Shown here piece by piece: positions 17,497 to 26,697 of a stretch of 64,000 bases of DNA. Numbering within the stretch: position 1 is the first letter of the stretch; each line of letters opens with the position of its first letter. A program made the position numbers and the translations under genes. A model generated the notes under the pieces. That model did not search any database. It worked only from the letters and a program-made list of their open reading frames with translations, and had not been told where the DNA came from. Origin of the DNA: Collimonas antrihumi (lineage in GTDB: Bacteria; Pseudomonadota; Gammaproteobacteria; Burkholderiales; Burkholderiaceae_D); NCBI RefSeq assembly GCF_018304965.1, contig NZ_JAGQED010000012.1, positions 44,163 through 108,162 of the forward strand, in the 5' to 3' direction.

Positions 17497-19524
17497 ATGA
17501 AAAACAACAAAGCCCCAATGGCGCTGATGTTAAGCGTGTGCGTAGCATTGCTGCCGCTCGCGGGCTGCGATAAAAAAGCCGACACAACACCAGCCGCATT
17601 GGCGCCGCAAGTGCCGCAGGCACAAGCTGCTCCTGCGTATGTTCCGCCAACTGCTGATCAGCTATACCAGCTGGTCGGCCCGATCGCCTTGTTCCCGGAC
17701 AAGCTGGTGGCGCAAGTGTTGGCAGCATCCAGCTATCCCGACCAGGTGACGGCTGCCGACAACTGGTTGGCGCAGAACAAGAATCTGAAAGGCACCCAGC
17801 TGCAAGACGCGGCCAATCAACAACCATGGGACGTCAGCGTAAAAGGCTTGACCCAATTTCCTAGCGTGCTGGATCAGATGGCCCGCAATATTCCCTGGAC
17901 CTCGGCTCTCGGCGACGCCTATGTCAACGATCCTGTCGATGTGATGAACGCAATTCAGGTGATGCGTCAGCGCGCTGCCAGCAGCGGCAATCTGAAAAAC
18001 ACTAAACACCTGCGGATTGCCGTGAGGCCGCGCGCCGAACCGGCACCGGCTTACGGCTATGCGCAAGCACCTGGTGAGCCGCGGGTGTACGACGGCCCCG
18101 AAATGATTCCGCCACCACCGGAAACCATCGTGATTGAACCGGCCGAACCGGATGTAGTGTATGTACCGGCCTACAATCCGGGCGTGGTCTACGGCGAGCC
18201 GCTGCCGGTTTATCCCGGCTATTACTACGAACCCGCTCCTGTGTATTACCCGCCTGGGGAAATTGTGAGCGCCGGCGTGATTACGTTCGGGCTGGGGATT
18301 GCAGTCGGCAGCGTTATCAGCCATCACGACTGGGATTGGAATTCGTGGGATGTGCATTGGGGTGGTCGTCATGGCGGCGGTGGCAACTGGCATCGGCCTG
18401 CGGTTGTGTATAACGACAATACCTATGTGTCGCGTTCCACCACGATCGTCAACCGGGTTACCAATAACGTTACGAATAACAATACGGTGATCAATAACAA
18501 TAGTAACAACAACAATAACAACCGCTTCAACAATAACAACAACAACCACAATAATTTGGGCGGCCCTGCCAACAATCCCGCGTTAGCCAATGGCGGGCGC
18601 CCTGGCCAGCCGGGCGGTGGCGCTCCTAATTTCAATGCAGCCCGGCCTAACTTCGGTGCGCAGGGAAATCCTGTACAACCGCAGAGGAATCCGCAGATGA
18701 GTCAGAATGCTGCGCCGCTTGCCGGCAATCCTCGGCAGAACCATCCGCAGCCGGATTTCAACAACATGACCAAGCCTAATTTCGGCAAGATTCCGCCAGG
18801 CGCAAATGGCGTCGGCGGTGCGCCAAATCTGAATCAGCTGGCGCGCCCGGGATTTGTCCGGCCGGCGCCAAATCAGCCGCAAGCCGGCGAACAGGGACAT
18901 CCGGCTTTTGGCCAGCCTGGGCAGAACGCAAGGCCGATGCCGAATCAGCTACAGCAAAACGCGCAGAATCTGCACCCGGCGCCACCCAGGAATGTGGAAG
19001 CGCAAAAGCCCGCTAACCTGAACCAGCATCCTTTCGGCGGCAATATGCAAAGGCCGAACAGCAACCGTCCTGCCGTGCCAGAGATGGCAAGGCCACAGCC
19101 ACAGCCACAGCCATTTCAGCCGCCGCAGCACAATGTGCAGAATCGGCAGCCGGAGCAGTTCCAGAACAGGCCTAATGGCGGCCAGCAAATGCATCAGGAA
19201 ATGAATCGGCCGCCAGCAAATCCTGCTCCTCAGGTATTCAACCGCCCGGAACCGCGGCCACAACCACAACCGCAGATACAGGTGCGGCCGCAACCGCAAC
19301 CACAGATGCATCCACGGCCACAACCGGAAATGCAACCAAGGCCACAACCTCAGCCACAACCGGAAATGCAACCAAGGCCGCAGCCTCAGCCACAGCCGCA
19401 AATGCAGCCACGCCCGCAACCTCAGCCACAGGTCCAGCAGCCACGTCCGCCGCAGCAAAATAACGAGCAGGCGCATAACAATGGCGGTATCCACCTCCAA
19501 AAGAAGGAAGACGATCACAAATGA
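17497..19524 (+). CDS. DUF3300 lipoprotein with Asn-rich and Pro/Gln-rich tail
   Basis: A 675-residue probable lipoprotein: the signal peptide ends in the lipobox LPLAGC. Residues ~50-280 match the DUF3300 pattern (YQLVGPIALFPDKLVAQVLA, NPVDVMNAIQ-like, YVPAYNPGVVYG). Next come an Asn-rich run (about residues 320-360) and a long Pro/Gln/Arg tail built from PQPQPQMQPRP-type units. The start at 17497 has GGGAG 5 nt upstream. The function of DUF3300 is unknown; the tail suggests an extended envelope- or surface-exposed spacer. The DNA of the tail (19240-19440) is itself repetitive and may vary in length between strains. Confidence 0.85.
   Translation: MKNNKAPMALMLSVCVALLPLAGCDKKADTTPAALAPQVPQAQAAPAYVPPTADQLYQLVGPIALFPDKLVAQVLAASSYPDQVTAADNWLAQNKNLKGTQLQDAANQQPWDVSVKGLTQFPSVLDQMARNIPWTSALGDAYVNDPVDVMNAIQVMRQRAASSGNLKNTKHLRIAVRPRAEPAPAYGYAQAPGEPRVYDGPEMIPPPPETIVIEPAEPDVVYVPAYNPGVVYGEPLPVYPGYYYEPAPVYYPPGEIVSAGVITFGLGIAVGSVISHHDWDWNSWDVHWGGRHGGGGNWHRPAVVYNDNTYVSRSTTIVNRVTNNVTNNNTVINNNSNNNNNNRFNNNNNNHNNLGGPANNPALANGGRPGQPGGGAPNFNAARPNFGAQGNPVQPQRNPQMSQNAAPLAGNPRQNHPQPDFNNMTKPNFGKIPPGANGVGGAPNLNQLARPGFVRPAPNQPQAGEQGHPAFGQPGQNARPMPNQLQQNAQNLHPAPPRNVEAQKPANLNQHPFGGNMQRPNSNRPAVPEMARPQPQPQPFQPPQHNVQNRQPEQFQNRPNGGQQMHQEMNRPPANPAPQVFNRPEPRPQPQPQIQVRPQPQPQMHPRPQPEMQPRPQPQPQPEMQPRPQPQPQPQMQPRPQPQPQVQQPRPPQQNNEQAHNNGGIHLQKKEDDHK
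19240..19445 (+). repeat. Degenerate tandem repeats in the DUF3300 tail
   Basis: Units built on CCACAACC and CCGCAACC alternate with ATGCAACCAAGGCC, encoding PQPQPQ and MQPRPQ blocks. Repetition at DNA level makes slippage likely. Confidence 0.75.
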
Positions 19525-19584
19525 GCGCGCTGAGAAAATGTAATCGGGACGGCGGGAGTAGCTAGCCATAAGCCGTCGTTCAAC

Positions 19585-19630
19585 AAAAAAGGCTGGCTGA
19601 ACACACGGTTCAGCCAGCCTTCTTGTTTTC
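19585..19630. terminator. Bidirectional terminator between the DUF3300 gene and putA
   Basis: Twelve-bp perfect stem GGCTGGCTGAAC (19591-19602) / GTTCAGCCAGCC (19608-19619), loop ACACG. A-run on the left and T-rich TTCTTGTTTT on the right serve both converging genes. Confidence 0.92.
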
Positions 19631-19671
19631 ACCAGTCGCTATTCGATTTTTATTCGACGTTTTCTATGCGC

Positions 19672-22600
19672 CTAAGCCTGCAAAGTCATCAGGCTGGCGT
19701 TACCGCCGGCAGCGGTGGTGTTGACGCAAACAGCGCGTTCGGCCAGCAAGCGCCACAATGGAATCGAGGCGTATTCCGAAGTCTCCAGCAAAGGCACCAG
19801 TGCCCCGCTTTGTTCTCCGAGCGCAGTCAGCAACGGACGCAAGCGCGCAGTGCCTGCGCCGTCGACCAGAGCCAATTGCAGACGCGTAGCATGGTCGTCG
19901 CCGGCGAGCTTGTCGACCACCCGGATCGCGGCACGCACTGCACGTGGCAAACCTTCCGGGACCATCGCAGACGAAGCCGTTTCGACCACCGGCAAATTGC
20001 CGGTAGCGAAAACCGCAGCCAGTTGATTCAGCATGGTGCCGACGTTATCCGCACTGCACAGAATCGCACCGCGCGGTGCGAACGACAAACTATTGCGCTC
20101 GCCGGTCGGGCCCGGCAGCACCAGCGAAGTACCGAGCCAGCTGGCATGCATGTATTCCTCGCCCAGCGCCGCTATGCGTTGATGGCCGTGGGTCCGTGCC
20201 CAGCTCAGCAAGGCTTGCAGCACCGGTGTCGCGATCGTGGCGTCGGCATTCGGTGCGTGAATCGTGTGCGCACCCAGCGAGACGGCAGAATTACGTTGCA
20301 GGCGTTTCAGATACAGCGGACCGCCGGCTTTCGGCCCGGTGCCGGATTTTCCTTCGCCGCCAAACGGCTGCACGCCGACTACCGCGCCGACGATATTGCG
20401 ATTGACGTAGATATTGCCGACGTGCGCGTGACCGACGATGAAATCGATGGTTTCATCGATACGCGAATGGATGCCCAAGGTCAGGCCGTAGCCGCTACCG
20501 TTGATGGCATCGATCAGTTGCGGCAGCTCACTGCGCGCATAACGCAGCACATGCAATACCGGGCCGAATACTTCGCGCTTCAACTCGGACATGGAACCGA
20601 TTTCGATCAGTGTAGGCGCCACGAAAGTGCCGTTGCTTTGTTCGGCCGGCAGCGGCAATTGATAGAAATCTTTCGCTGTGGCGCGCATCTTTTCGATATG
20701 CGCCAGCAGTTGTCCCTGCGCTTCGGCATCGATCACCGGTCCGATGTCAGTACTCAGACGATCGGGATTACCGATCTGCAGCTCCTGCATGGCGCCCTTC
20801 AGCATATGCAGGGTGCGATCGGCGATATCGTTTTGCAGGCACAGCACGCGCAAGGCTGAACAACGCTGGCCGGCGCTGTCGAAAGCCGAACTCAGCACAT
20901 CCTGCACCACTTGCTCCGGCAATGCGCTGGAGTCGACGATCAAGGCATTCTGGCCGCCGGTTTCGGCGATCAACGGTAAATCGATCGATTCCGCCAGCGA
21001 ACGTTTGGCCAAGGTGCGATTGATGATTTGCGCAACCTCGGTCGAGCCGGTAAAAATCACACCCTTGACGCGCGCATCGGCAGTCAACGTAGCGCCAACG
21101 GTATCGCCCTGGCCTGGCAAGAATTGCAAGGCGGCATGCGGCACACCGGCGTCATGCATCAGTTGTACTGCGCGCGCGGCGATCAGCGGTGTTTGTTCGG
21201 CCGGCTTGGCCAACACTACGTTACCGGCCGCCAGCGCAGCGCTGACTTCGCCGGTGAAAATCGCCAATGGGAAATTCCATGGGCTGATACACACCACCGG
21301 CCCCAGCGCCAGCGCATTCTGCGCATGCCGGACTTGTGCTGAGTAGTAGCGCAAGAAGTCGACTGCTTCGCGCACTTCGGCAATAGCGTTGGGCAGCGAT
21401 TTTCCTGCTTCGCGGATCGCCAAGGCGATCAATTCCAACTGATTATCTTCGAACAAAGCTGCGGCGCGATCCAGTTTGTCGGCGCGCTCCGCAGGCGGCA
21501 GGGTTTGCCAATCCATGGCGTAGACGCTGGCGGCATGCAATGCCTTATCCACATCGGCCACGCTGGCTTCGATCACACTGCCGACCACGTCGCGCTGGTC
21601 GGCCGGATTCAATACCGGACGCGCAGCCTGATTGAACGTTTGTGGCTCGGCCAGCATCGGCGCGACATGCCATTGCTGCTTGCCGAAGACACCGAAAGCG
21701 CTGTCGATCTGACGCAAGACTTCTTCGTTGCTCAAATCCAGGCCGGCCGAATTCTTGCGTTCCGCACCGTACATAGCCGTCGGCAATGCAATCTGCGGAT
21801 GCGGCTCGCCGCCCAGTTCCCGGGCGGCTTGCAGCGGATCGGCAATCAGCGAATCTATCGACACATTTTCATCGACGATCTGATTCACGAAAGAAGAATT
21901 GGCGCCGTTTTCGAGCAAACGCCGTACCAGGTAAGCCAGCAAAGTCTGGTGCGAACCGACCGGTGCGTAGATCCGGCAAGGCTTGTCCAGCATATCCTTG
22001 CCGACCACCTGGTCGTACAAGGTTTCACCCATGCCGTGCAGGCACTGGAATTCATAATCGGTGATATTTTTTTCTTGCGCCCAGCTGTAGATGGTGGCCA
22101 GCGTATGCGCATTATGCGTAGCAAATTGCGGATAAATGACAGCGGTCGCCGCCAGCAATTTCTGTGCGCAAGTCAGGTACGAAACATCGGTGTACACCTT
22201 GCGGGTATATACCGGGAAGCCGGACAAGCCGTCGACCTGGGCGCGTTTGATTTCAGAATCCCAATAAGCGCCTTTAACCAGCCGCACCATGAATTTACGG
22301 CCGCTGCGATGCGCCAGGTCGATCAGGTAATCGATCACGAAAGGACAACGTTTCTGATAACCCTGCACCACAAAACCGATGCCGTCGAAACCGGCCAGTT
22401 CAGGATCGAACGCCAGCGCTTCCATCAAGTCCAGCGACAATTCCAGGCGATCGGCTTCTTCGGCGTCGATATTCAAGCCGATGTCGTACTGTTTTGCCAG
22501 CAGCAGCAATTGTTTCAGGCGTGGCAGCAATTCTTCCATGGTACGTTGCCGTTGCGCGCGCGAATAACGTGGATGCAGCGCCGATAATTTGACCGAGATC

Positions 22601-23406
22601 CCCGGCCCTTGCTTGATGCCACGTCCAGCCGAAGCCTTGCCGATGGCATGGATCGCATCTTCATATGAGCGGTAATAGGCGGCCGCATCTTCTTCCGTCA
22701 AAGCCGCTTCGCCCAACATATCGTAGGAATAGCGATAGCCACGCTTTTCATTGTCGCGGCTGTTGTCGAGTGCTTCAGCGATGGTCTGGCCGGTGACAAA
22801 TTGATTGCCCAGCATGCGCATGGCCACATCGACGCCCTTGCGGATCAGCGGTTCACCACCGCGGCCGATCAATTTGGTCAGCGCCGAGCCCAACCCACGC
22901 TCGCTATTGGTGGCCACCAGCTTGCCGGTAATCAGCAGGCCCCAGGTAGCGGCATTGACGAACATCGACGGTGATTCGCCCAGATGGCTGCGCCAGTCGC
23001 CCTTGCTGATCTTGTCCGCGATCAGGCGATCGGCGGTCTGGTGATCCGGAATCCGCAACAGCGCCTCCGCCAGGCACATCAGCGCCACACCCTCTTCCGA
23101 AGACAACGAGAATTCATGCATCAAAGCGTCGACGCCGGAAGCGCGCGTGCGTTTTTCCCGCACCGCTTGCACCAGCTTGCGCGCCAGCGCCTGGCTGGCA
23201 GCATGCGAGCCGGCGCTGGTTTGCACCTGCGCCAGCAGCCACTGCACGGCCAGTGTTTCATCGCGCCGGTAAGCAGCGGTGATGGCGGCGCGCAATGGCG
23301 TCGGATCGGTCATGACTTCGTGGTGAAAAGCGGTGAATGCAGTGCTGAACATGGTGGCGGAAGGAGTATTGCTGGATGGCTGGGATGACGGCGGTAGCGG
23401 CGGCAT
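19672..23406 (-). CDS. putA: Bifunctional proline / P5C dehydrogenase PutA (no RHH domain)
   Basis: A 1244-residue protein oxidising proline to glutamate via P5C. The PRODH barrel has MVRLVKGAYWDSEIKRAQ and the substrate region IYAPVGSHQTLLAYLVRRLL. The P5C dehydrogenase part has CISPWNFPLAIFTGEV, Glu in LIAETGGQNALIV and catalytic Cys in SAGQRCSALRVLCLQ. About 200 further residues follow, as in long PutA proteins. The N-terminus begins at MPPLPPSSQPSS with no ribbon-helix-helix DNA-binding domain, so it is not expected to repress itself. An upstream in-frame extension to 23625 is low-quality and overlaps the promoter region. The start at 23406 lacks a strong ribosome-binding site. Confidence 0.95.
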   Translation of the reverse strand: MPPLPPSSQPSSNTPSATMFSTAFTAFHHEVMTDPTPLRAAITAAYRRDETLAVQWLLAQVQTSAGSHAASQALARKLVQAVREKRTRASGVDALMHEFSLSSEEGVALMCLAEALLRIPDHQTADRLIADKISKGDWRSHLGESPSMFVNAATWGLLITGKLVATNSERGLGSALTKLIGRGGEPLIRKGVDVAMRMLGNQFVTGQTIAEALDNSRDNEKRGYRYSYDMLGEAALTEEDAAAYYRSYEDAIHAIGKASAGRGIKQGPGISVKLSALHPRYSRAQRQRTMEELLPRLKQLLLLAKQYDIGLNIDAEEADRLELSLDLMEALAFDPELAGFDGIGFVVQGYQKRCPFVIDYLIDLAHRSGRKFMVRLVKGAYWDSEIKRAQVDGLSGFPVYTRKVYTDVSYLTCAQKLLAATAVIYPQFATHNAHTLATIYSWAQEKNITDYEFQCLHGMGETLYDQVVGKDMLDKPCRIYAPVGSHQTLLAYLVRRLLENGANSSFVNQIVDENVSIDSLIADPLQAARELGGEPHPQIALPTAMYGAERKNSAGLDLSNEEVLRQIDSAFGVFGKQQWHVAPMLAEPQTFNQAARPVLNPADQRDVVGSVIEASVADVDKALHAASVYAMDWQTLPPAERADKLDRAAALFEDNQLELIALAIREAGKSLPNAIAEVREAVDFLRYYSAQVRHAQNALALGPVVCISPWNFPLAIFTGEVSAALAAGNVVLAKPAEQTPLIAARAVQLMHDAGVPHAALQFLPGQGDTVGATLTADARVKGVIFTGSTEVAQIINRTLAKRSLAESIDLPLIAETGGQNALIVDSSALPEQVVQDVLSSAFDSAGQRCSALRVLCLQNDIADRTLHMLKGAMQELQIGNPDRLSTDIGPVIDAEAQGQLLAHIEKMRATAKDFYQLPLPAEQSNGTFVAPTLIEIGSMSELKREVFGPVLHVLRYARSELPQLIDAINGSGYGLTLGIHSRIDETIDFIVGHAHVGNIYVNRNIVGAVVGVQPFGGEGKSGTGPKAGGPLYLKRLQRNSAVSLGAHTIHAPNADATIATPVLQALLSWARTHGHQRIAALGEEYMHASWLGTSLVLPGPTGERNSLSFAPRGAILCSADNVGTMLNQLAAVFATGNLPVVETASSAMVPEGLPRAVRAAIRVVDKLAGDDHATRLQLALVDGAGTARLRPLLTALGEQSGALVPLLETSEYASIPLWRLLAERAVCVNTTAAGGNASLMTLQA

Positions 23407-23712
23407 GGCGATTGTCTCGGTCTCGGTAAGGATAATTATGGTGTCAACTTGTGGTTGCTCCCACAAGCCGTAAGCAACCTGCTGCCGGGCGATAATGCTG
23501 ACTCTGCCCGCAGTTGGCATTGCAGGAATGGCAACATCGCCGCCCGGCCGCAGATTTGCTCGCTGGCATTGTCGTTTTAGTTTCGGTAGAAATCTAAGTT
23601 GTTCGATTGTAGGCGGCATCGGCATGGATTAATTCTGGTAATAATGGCCGCTATCAAAATTTTGTTATTGGTGAGAAAATTTAACCGAATAAAATTTTTC
23701 AGAAAACATCCC
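23407..23712. promoter_or_regulatory. putA-putR divergent control region
   Basis: This 306-bp gap between putA and the Lrp-type regulator must hold both promoters. The part near putR is AT-rich (23640-23710). I did not find a clear palindromic Lrp site. Confidence 0.5.
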
Positions 23713-24171
23713 ATGCTAGACAAGATAAGTAAGAAAATTCTGGCCGAATTGCAAAATGATGGTCGTATCAGCAATGTCGATCTCTCGGCCCGCGTCAACT
23801 TGTCGCCCGCCGCCTGCCTGGAGCGCGTGCGCAAATTGCAGGAGGCCGGCTATATCTTGCACTACACGGCCCAGCTCAATCCGCAGCTGCTGGACGTAGC
23901 GTTACTGGTGTTTATCGAGGTAGTGCTGGACCGCACCACGCCGGAAGTATTCGAAGCATTCAGCCAAAGCGTGCAAATCATCCCGGAAGTGCTGGAATGC
24001 CACATGGTGGCCGGCGGCTTCGATTATCTGGTCAAGGCGCGCGTCAAGGACATGAACGCCTATCGCGAGTTTCTAGGCAAATCGCTGCTGCAGCTCAAGG
24101 GCGTGCGCGAGACGCACACTTATGCGGTGATGGAAGAGGTCAAGCACACCACTAAATTGCCGATACGCTGA
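23713..24171 (+). CDS. putR: Lrp/AsnC-family regulator, probable PutR
   Basis: A 152-residue Lrp-type protein: N-terminal HTH (ILAELQNDGRISNVDLSARV, then NLSPAACLERVRKLQEAGYI) and a C-terminal RAM ligand domain (CHMVAGGFDYLVKARVKDMN). It is divergent from putA. In other proteobacteria a divergent Lrp-family gene activates putA in response to proline, and since this PutA has no DNA-binding domain that role is the likely one here. The ATG at 23713 begins MLDKISKKIL, the usual Lrp start. Confidence 0.88.
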   Translation: MLDKISKKILAELQNDGRISNVDLSARVNLSPAACLERVRKLQEAGYILHYTAQLNPQLLDVALLVFIEVVLDRTTPEVFEAFSQSVQIIPEVLECHMVAGGFDYLVKARVKDMNAYREFLGKSLLQLKGVRETHTYAVMEEVKHTTKLPIR

Positions 24172-24218
24172 CATATTGCCGAAAATCCATTGAACTACTG
24201 TAACTACGGAAAACGACC

Positions 24219-24530
24219 ATGAATCGACTGATATTAGCCGCGGCATGTTTCGCCGCTCTGCAAGGATGTACGACTATGGATGAACCCGCGCCAACCCCGC
24301 AAACCGAAACCCATGCGAGCAATTCATCATCGGGCTGCGCGGCAGACAAACAGGAAGATAGCGCACTGGTAGGCAAGACCGAACAGCAAGCCGTAGCGCT
24401 GTTGTCCGGCTGCGTCTGGCGCATCGGCGAACGCGATGGAGAGCAATTCGCCGGGACCATGGATTATCAGGAAGCCCGGCGCACGCTGGGGATTGCTGCT
24501 GGCAAGGTGACGTGGGTGCGGCGCGGTTGA
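24219..24530 (+). CDS. Small lipoprotein resembling I78-family peptidase inhibitors
   Basis: A 103-residue protein with a signal peptide and lipobox (AALQGC, residues 12-17), then a 30-residue linker. The C-terminal half, LVGKTEQQAVALLSGCVWRI followed by TMDYQEARRTLGIAAGKVTW, has the layout of I78 inhibitors (G..E..A..L, TxDYr..RL.I). It lacks the usual final cysteine. If correct it would protect the periplasm from serine proteases. It lies 47 bp after putR on the same strand; no functional link is evident. Confidence 0.6.
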   Translation: MNRLILAAACFAALQGCTTMDEPAPTPQTETHASNSSSGCAADKQEDSALVGKTEQQAVALLSGCVWRIGERDGEQFAGTMDYQEARRTLGIAAGKVTWVRRG

Positions 24531-24559
24531 GGTGGTATATGCCAATAAGTGGAAAGAGA

Positions 24560-25048
24560 TTATTGCGCGGGTTTTAGCGACATTTTTCGATGGTAGTTGC
24601 CACAGATGATTGCCGCTGCGCTGGCGATAAGTAATATGGGAAGTCCATCAGAAAAATTTGCTCTATGATTTTCCGGAAGAGGGAAATAAGTGTCGCCGAT
24701 AATTGCCCCTAACCATACAAAAACAGCGAAGCTGATGAGGACGATACGGACGATCCGTTCCGCTGGATGACATGGCAAACTAGATAATTGTTGAATTGGG
24801 AATCTTCGATTCCAAAGAATCGCTACCGGTATTGTAATTACAGTAACGATGATGAAAGCGTAGACAAAACCGACAAGTGACGCAAGGTCCTCGCTCTTCC
24901 CTAAAATTCGGGCAGACCAATACCAAACGCCATCAGGCAATTGCGGTAGAGACTCGGCAAATGCAAGCCACAAACCTGAAAAAAAACAGGTCGCAACTAT
25001 AAGCCAGATTAGCAGATAAATATAACGCCAGGTTTTCATCGCATTCAA
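24560..25048 (-). CDS. Hypothetical membrane protein (four TM segments)
   Basis: A 162-residue protein with four hydrophobic stretches near residues 8-28, 54-77, 98-117 and 135-150, separated by short polar loops. The C-terminus is basic (NYHRKMSLKPAQ). No family is recognised. Two possible starts (25048 and 25039) both lack a strong ribosome-binding site. It ends close to the I78-like lipoprotein gene, which is convergent. Confidence 0.6.
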   Translation of the reverse strand: MNAMKTWRYIYLLIWLIVATCFFSGLWLAFAESLPQLPDGVWYWSARILGKSEDLASLVGFVYAFIIVTVITIPVAILWNRRFPIQQLSSLPCHPAERIVRIVLISFAVFVWLGAIIGDTYFPLPENHRANFSDGLPILLIASAAAIICGNYHRKMSLKPAQ

Positions 25049-25284
25049 AATAGTTATTTATTGTTTAACTATCCAGTGTGTCGAGGAATTTGCATCTTGA
25101 CAAATTGACCATCGATTCGTGCGCTAGCCCACAATTTTTAACAAAAAGTTAAAAGTGGAAATTAAGCTGCACGTGACGTCGCCCTTATATTTCGAGTTGA
25201 ATGTAAAACAACTATAACTCCGAAGAGTGTGCAACACTAGTTGTGTTTTTTATATCAAAACAACTAATTCGGAGGATAGACATT

Positions 25285-26655
25285 ATGAAATTACCGGGCA
25301 CCCCACGTAAATTATTGCTCGTCGTGATCTGCAGCTTAAGTGGTCCTGCGGCGATTGCGGCTTCGGAACCGGTTGCCGCGTCCGCAGGCGCGGAAGCGGC
25401 AAGAACCGAGATCGCCCGACAGGCCAAGGCGCTGGAGCCAGCCATGCTGGAAACACGGCGCGATATCCACGCCCACCCGGAACTAGGCAACGCCGAGAAG
25501 CGCACCAGCGCACTGGTGGCTGCGCAATTGCGGGCAATGGGGCTGGAGGTCAAGACCGGTGTCGCGCGCACCGGTGTGGTAGCGATACTGAAAGGCGCTT
25601 TGCCCGGCCCTACCGTCGCCCTGCGTGCGGATATGGACGGCTTGCCGGTCAAGGAAACAACCAATTTGCCGTTTGCCTCGCGCAGCAAGGGGCTTTATCT
25701 GGGTAAGGAAGTCGATCTGATGCATGCCTGCGGTCACGACACGCATACCGCGATGTTGCTGACGACCGCCAAAATCCTGAGCGGCATGCGGGCGCGCTTG
25801 CCGGGGACCGTAGTGTTCTATTTTCAGCCGGCGGAAGAAGGCCCTGGCGACTTTGTCCCGGATGGTAAAAATACCTGGGGCGCAAAGATGATGGTGCAGG
25901 AAGGCGTAATGAAGTCGCCCAAGCCGGACGCTGTATTTGGCTTGCATGTGCTTGCCGGGATTCCGGCCGGCCAGATCACTTATCGCGCCGGCCCGACCAC
26001 GGCCAGTTCGGACGATCTGCACATAAAGATGATTGGCAGGCAGACCCATGGCGGAGTTCCCTGGGCTGGTATCGACCCGATTATCATGAGCGCCGAAGCA
26101 TTGGTCGGCTTGCAAACAGTGGTCAGCCGCCGGACCGATATTTCAACATTCCCATCGGTGGTCAGCATCGGCACGATCCATGGCGGCACCCGTGACAACA
26201 TTATTCCACAGTCCGTCGACATGACCGGAACCATCCGTACCTATGACGCGGGGATTCGGAAAAAGCTGCATGCCGATGTACGGCAGACGGTAGAAAAAAT
26301 TGCCGAGAGCGGCGGCGCCAAAGCGGAAGTGAGCATCGTCGAAAAATACGACCCGACCGTCAACGATGCCGTCCTGACGGCCAAGATGGAGCCGACATTG
26401 CGTTGGGCGGCACAGGATGATGTGGTGCAGGGTGCGCTGTCCGGCGGCGCTGAAGATTTTTCTTTCTTTGCCAACGAAGTGCCAGGCCTGTTTGTGTTCC
26501 TGGGCATCACGCCGCGCGACCAGGATATGGCCAAGGCTGCGCCGAATCACAATCCGGGATTCTTTGTGGATGAATCGGCTTTGGTAGTCGGGGTGCGCAC
26601 CATGGCTTCGCTGGCGACCGATTACCTGCATGCGAATGCTGCTGCGCCACGTTAA
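25285..26655 (+). CDS. Secreted M20D amidohydrolase (hippurate / N-acyl amino-acid hydrolase type)
   Basis: A 456-residue protein with a Sec signal peptide (residues 1-25, ending PAAIAASE). The M20D metal-binding signatures are present: RRDIHAHPELG, ALRADMDGLPVKE, MHACGHDTHTAMLL and the catalytic pair in FQPAEEGPGDF. The dimerisation domain includes IKMIGRQTHGGVPWAGIDP. Enzymes of this group hydrolyse N-acyl amino acids or auxin conjugates. Most are cytoplasmic, so the signal peptide suggests that the substrate is met in the periplasm. The start is set by GGAGG 10 nt upstream. A short inverted repeat, AACAC/GTGTT, lies about 50 bp before the gene. Confidence 0.88.
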   Translation: MKLPGTPRKLLLVVICSLSGPAAIAASEPVAASAGAEAARTEIARQAKALEPAMLETRRDIHAHPELGNAEKRTSALVAAQLRAMGLEVKTGVARTGVVAILKGALPGPTVALRADMDGLPVKETTNLPFASRSKGLYLGKEVDLMHACGHDTHTAMLLTTAKILSGMRARLPGTVVFYFQPAEEGPGDFVPDGKNTWGAKMMVQEGVMKSPKPDAVFGLHVLAGIPAGQITYRAGPTTASSDDLHIKMIGRQTHGGVPWAGIDPIIMSAEALVGLQTVVSRRTDISTFPSVVSIGTIHGGTRDNIIPQSVDMTGTIRTYDAGIRKKLHADVRQTVEKIAESGGAKAEVSIVEKYDPTVNDAVLTAKMEPTLRWAAQDDVVQGALSGGAEDFSFFANEVPGLFVFLGITPRDQDMAKAAPNHNPGFFVDESALVVGVRTMASLATDYLHANAAAPR

Positions 26656-26693
26656 ATCGGAAAGGTTGAGGATAGCTTGATTTAACGTAGCGC
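26644..26693. terminator. Long hairpin between convergent genes
   Basis: GCGCCACGTTAAATC (26644-26658) pairs with GATTTAACGTAGCGC (26679-26693) with one mismatch and a 20-nt loop. It overlaps the amidohydrolase stop codon and ends 4 bp before the LacI-gene stop. There is no T-run. Confidence 0.55.
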
Positions 26694-26697
26694 CAAT

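Noticed and set aside
17662..18549. 295-codon ORF on the minus strand
   Set aside because: Antisense to the DUF3300 gene; Val/Ile repeats reflect the Asn codons on the other strand.
19666..20859. 397-codon ORF on the + strand
   Set aside because: Antisense shadow of putA, with no recognisable domain.
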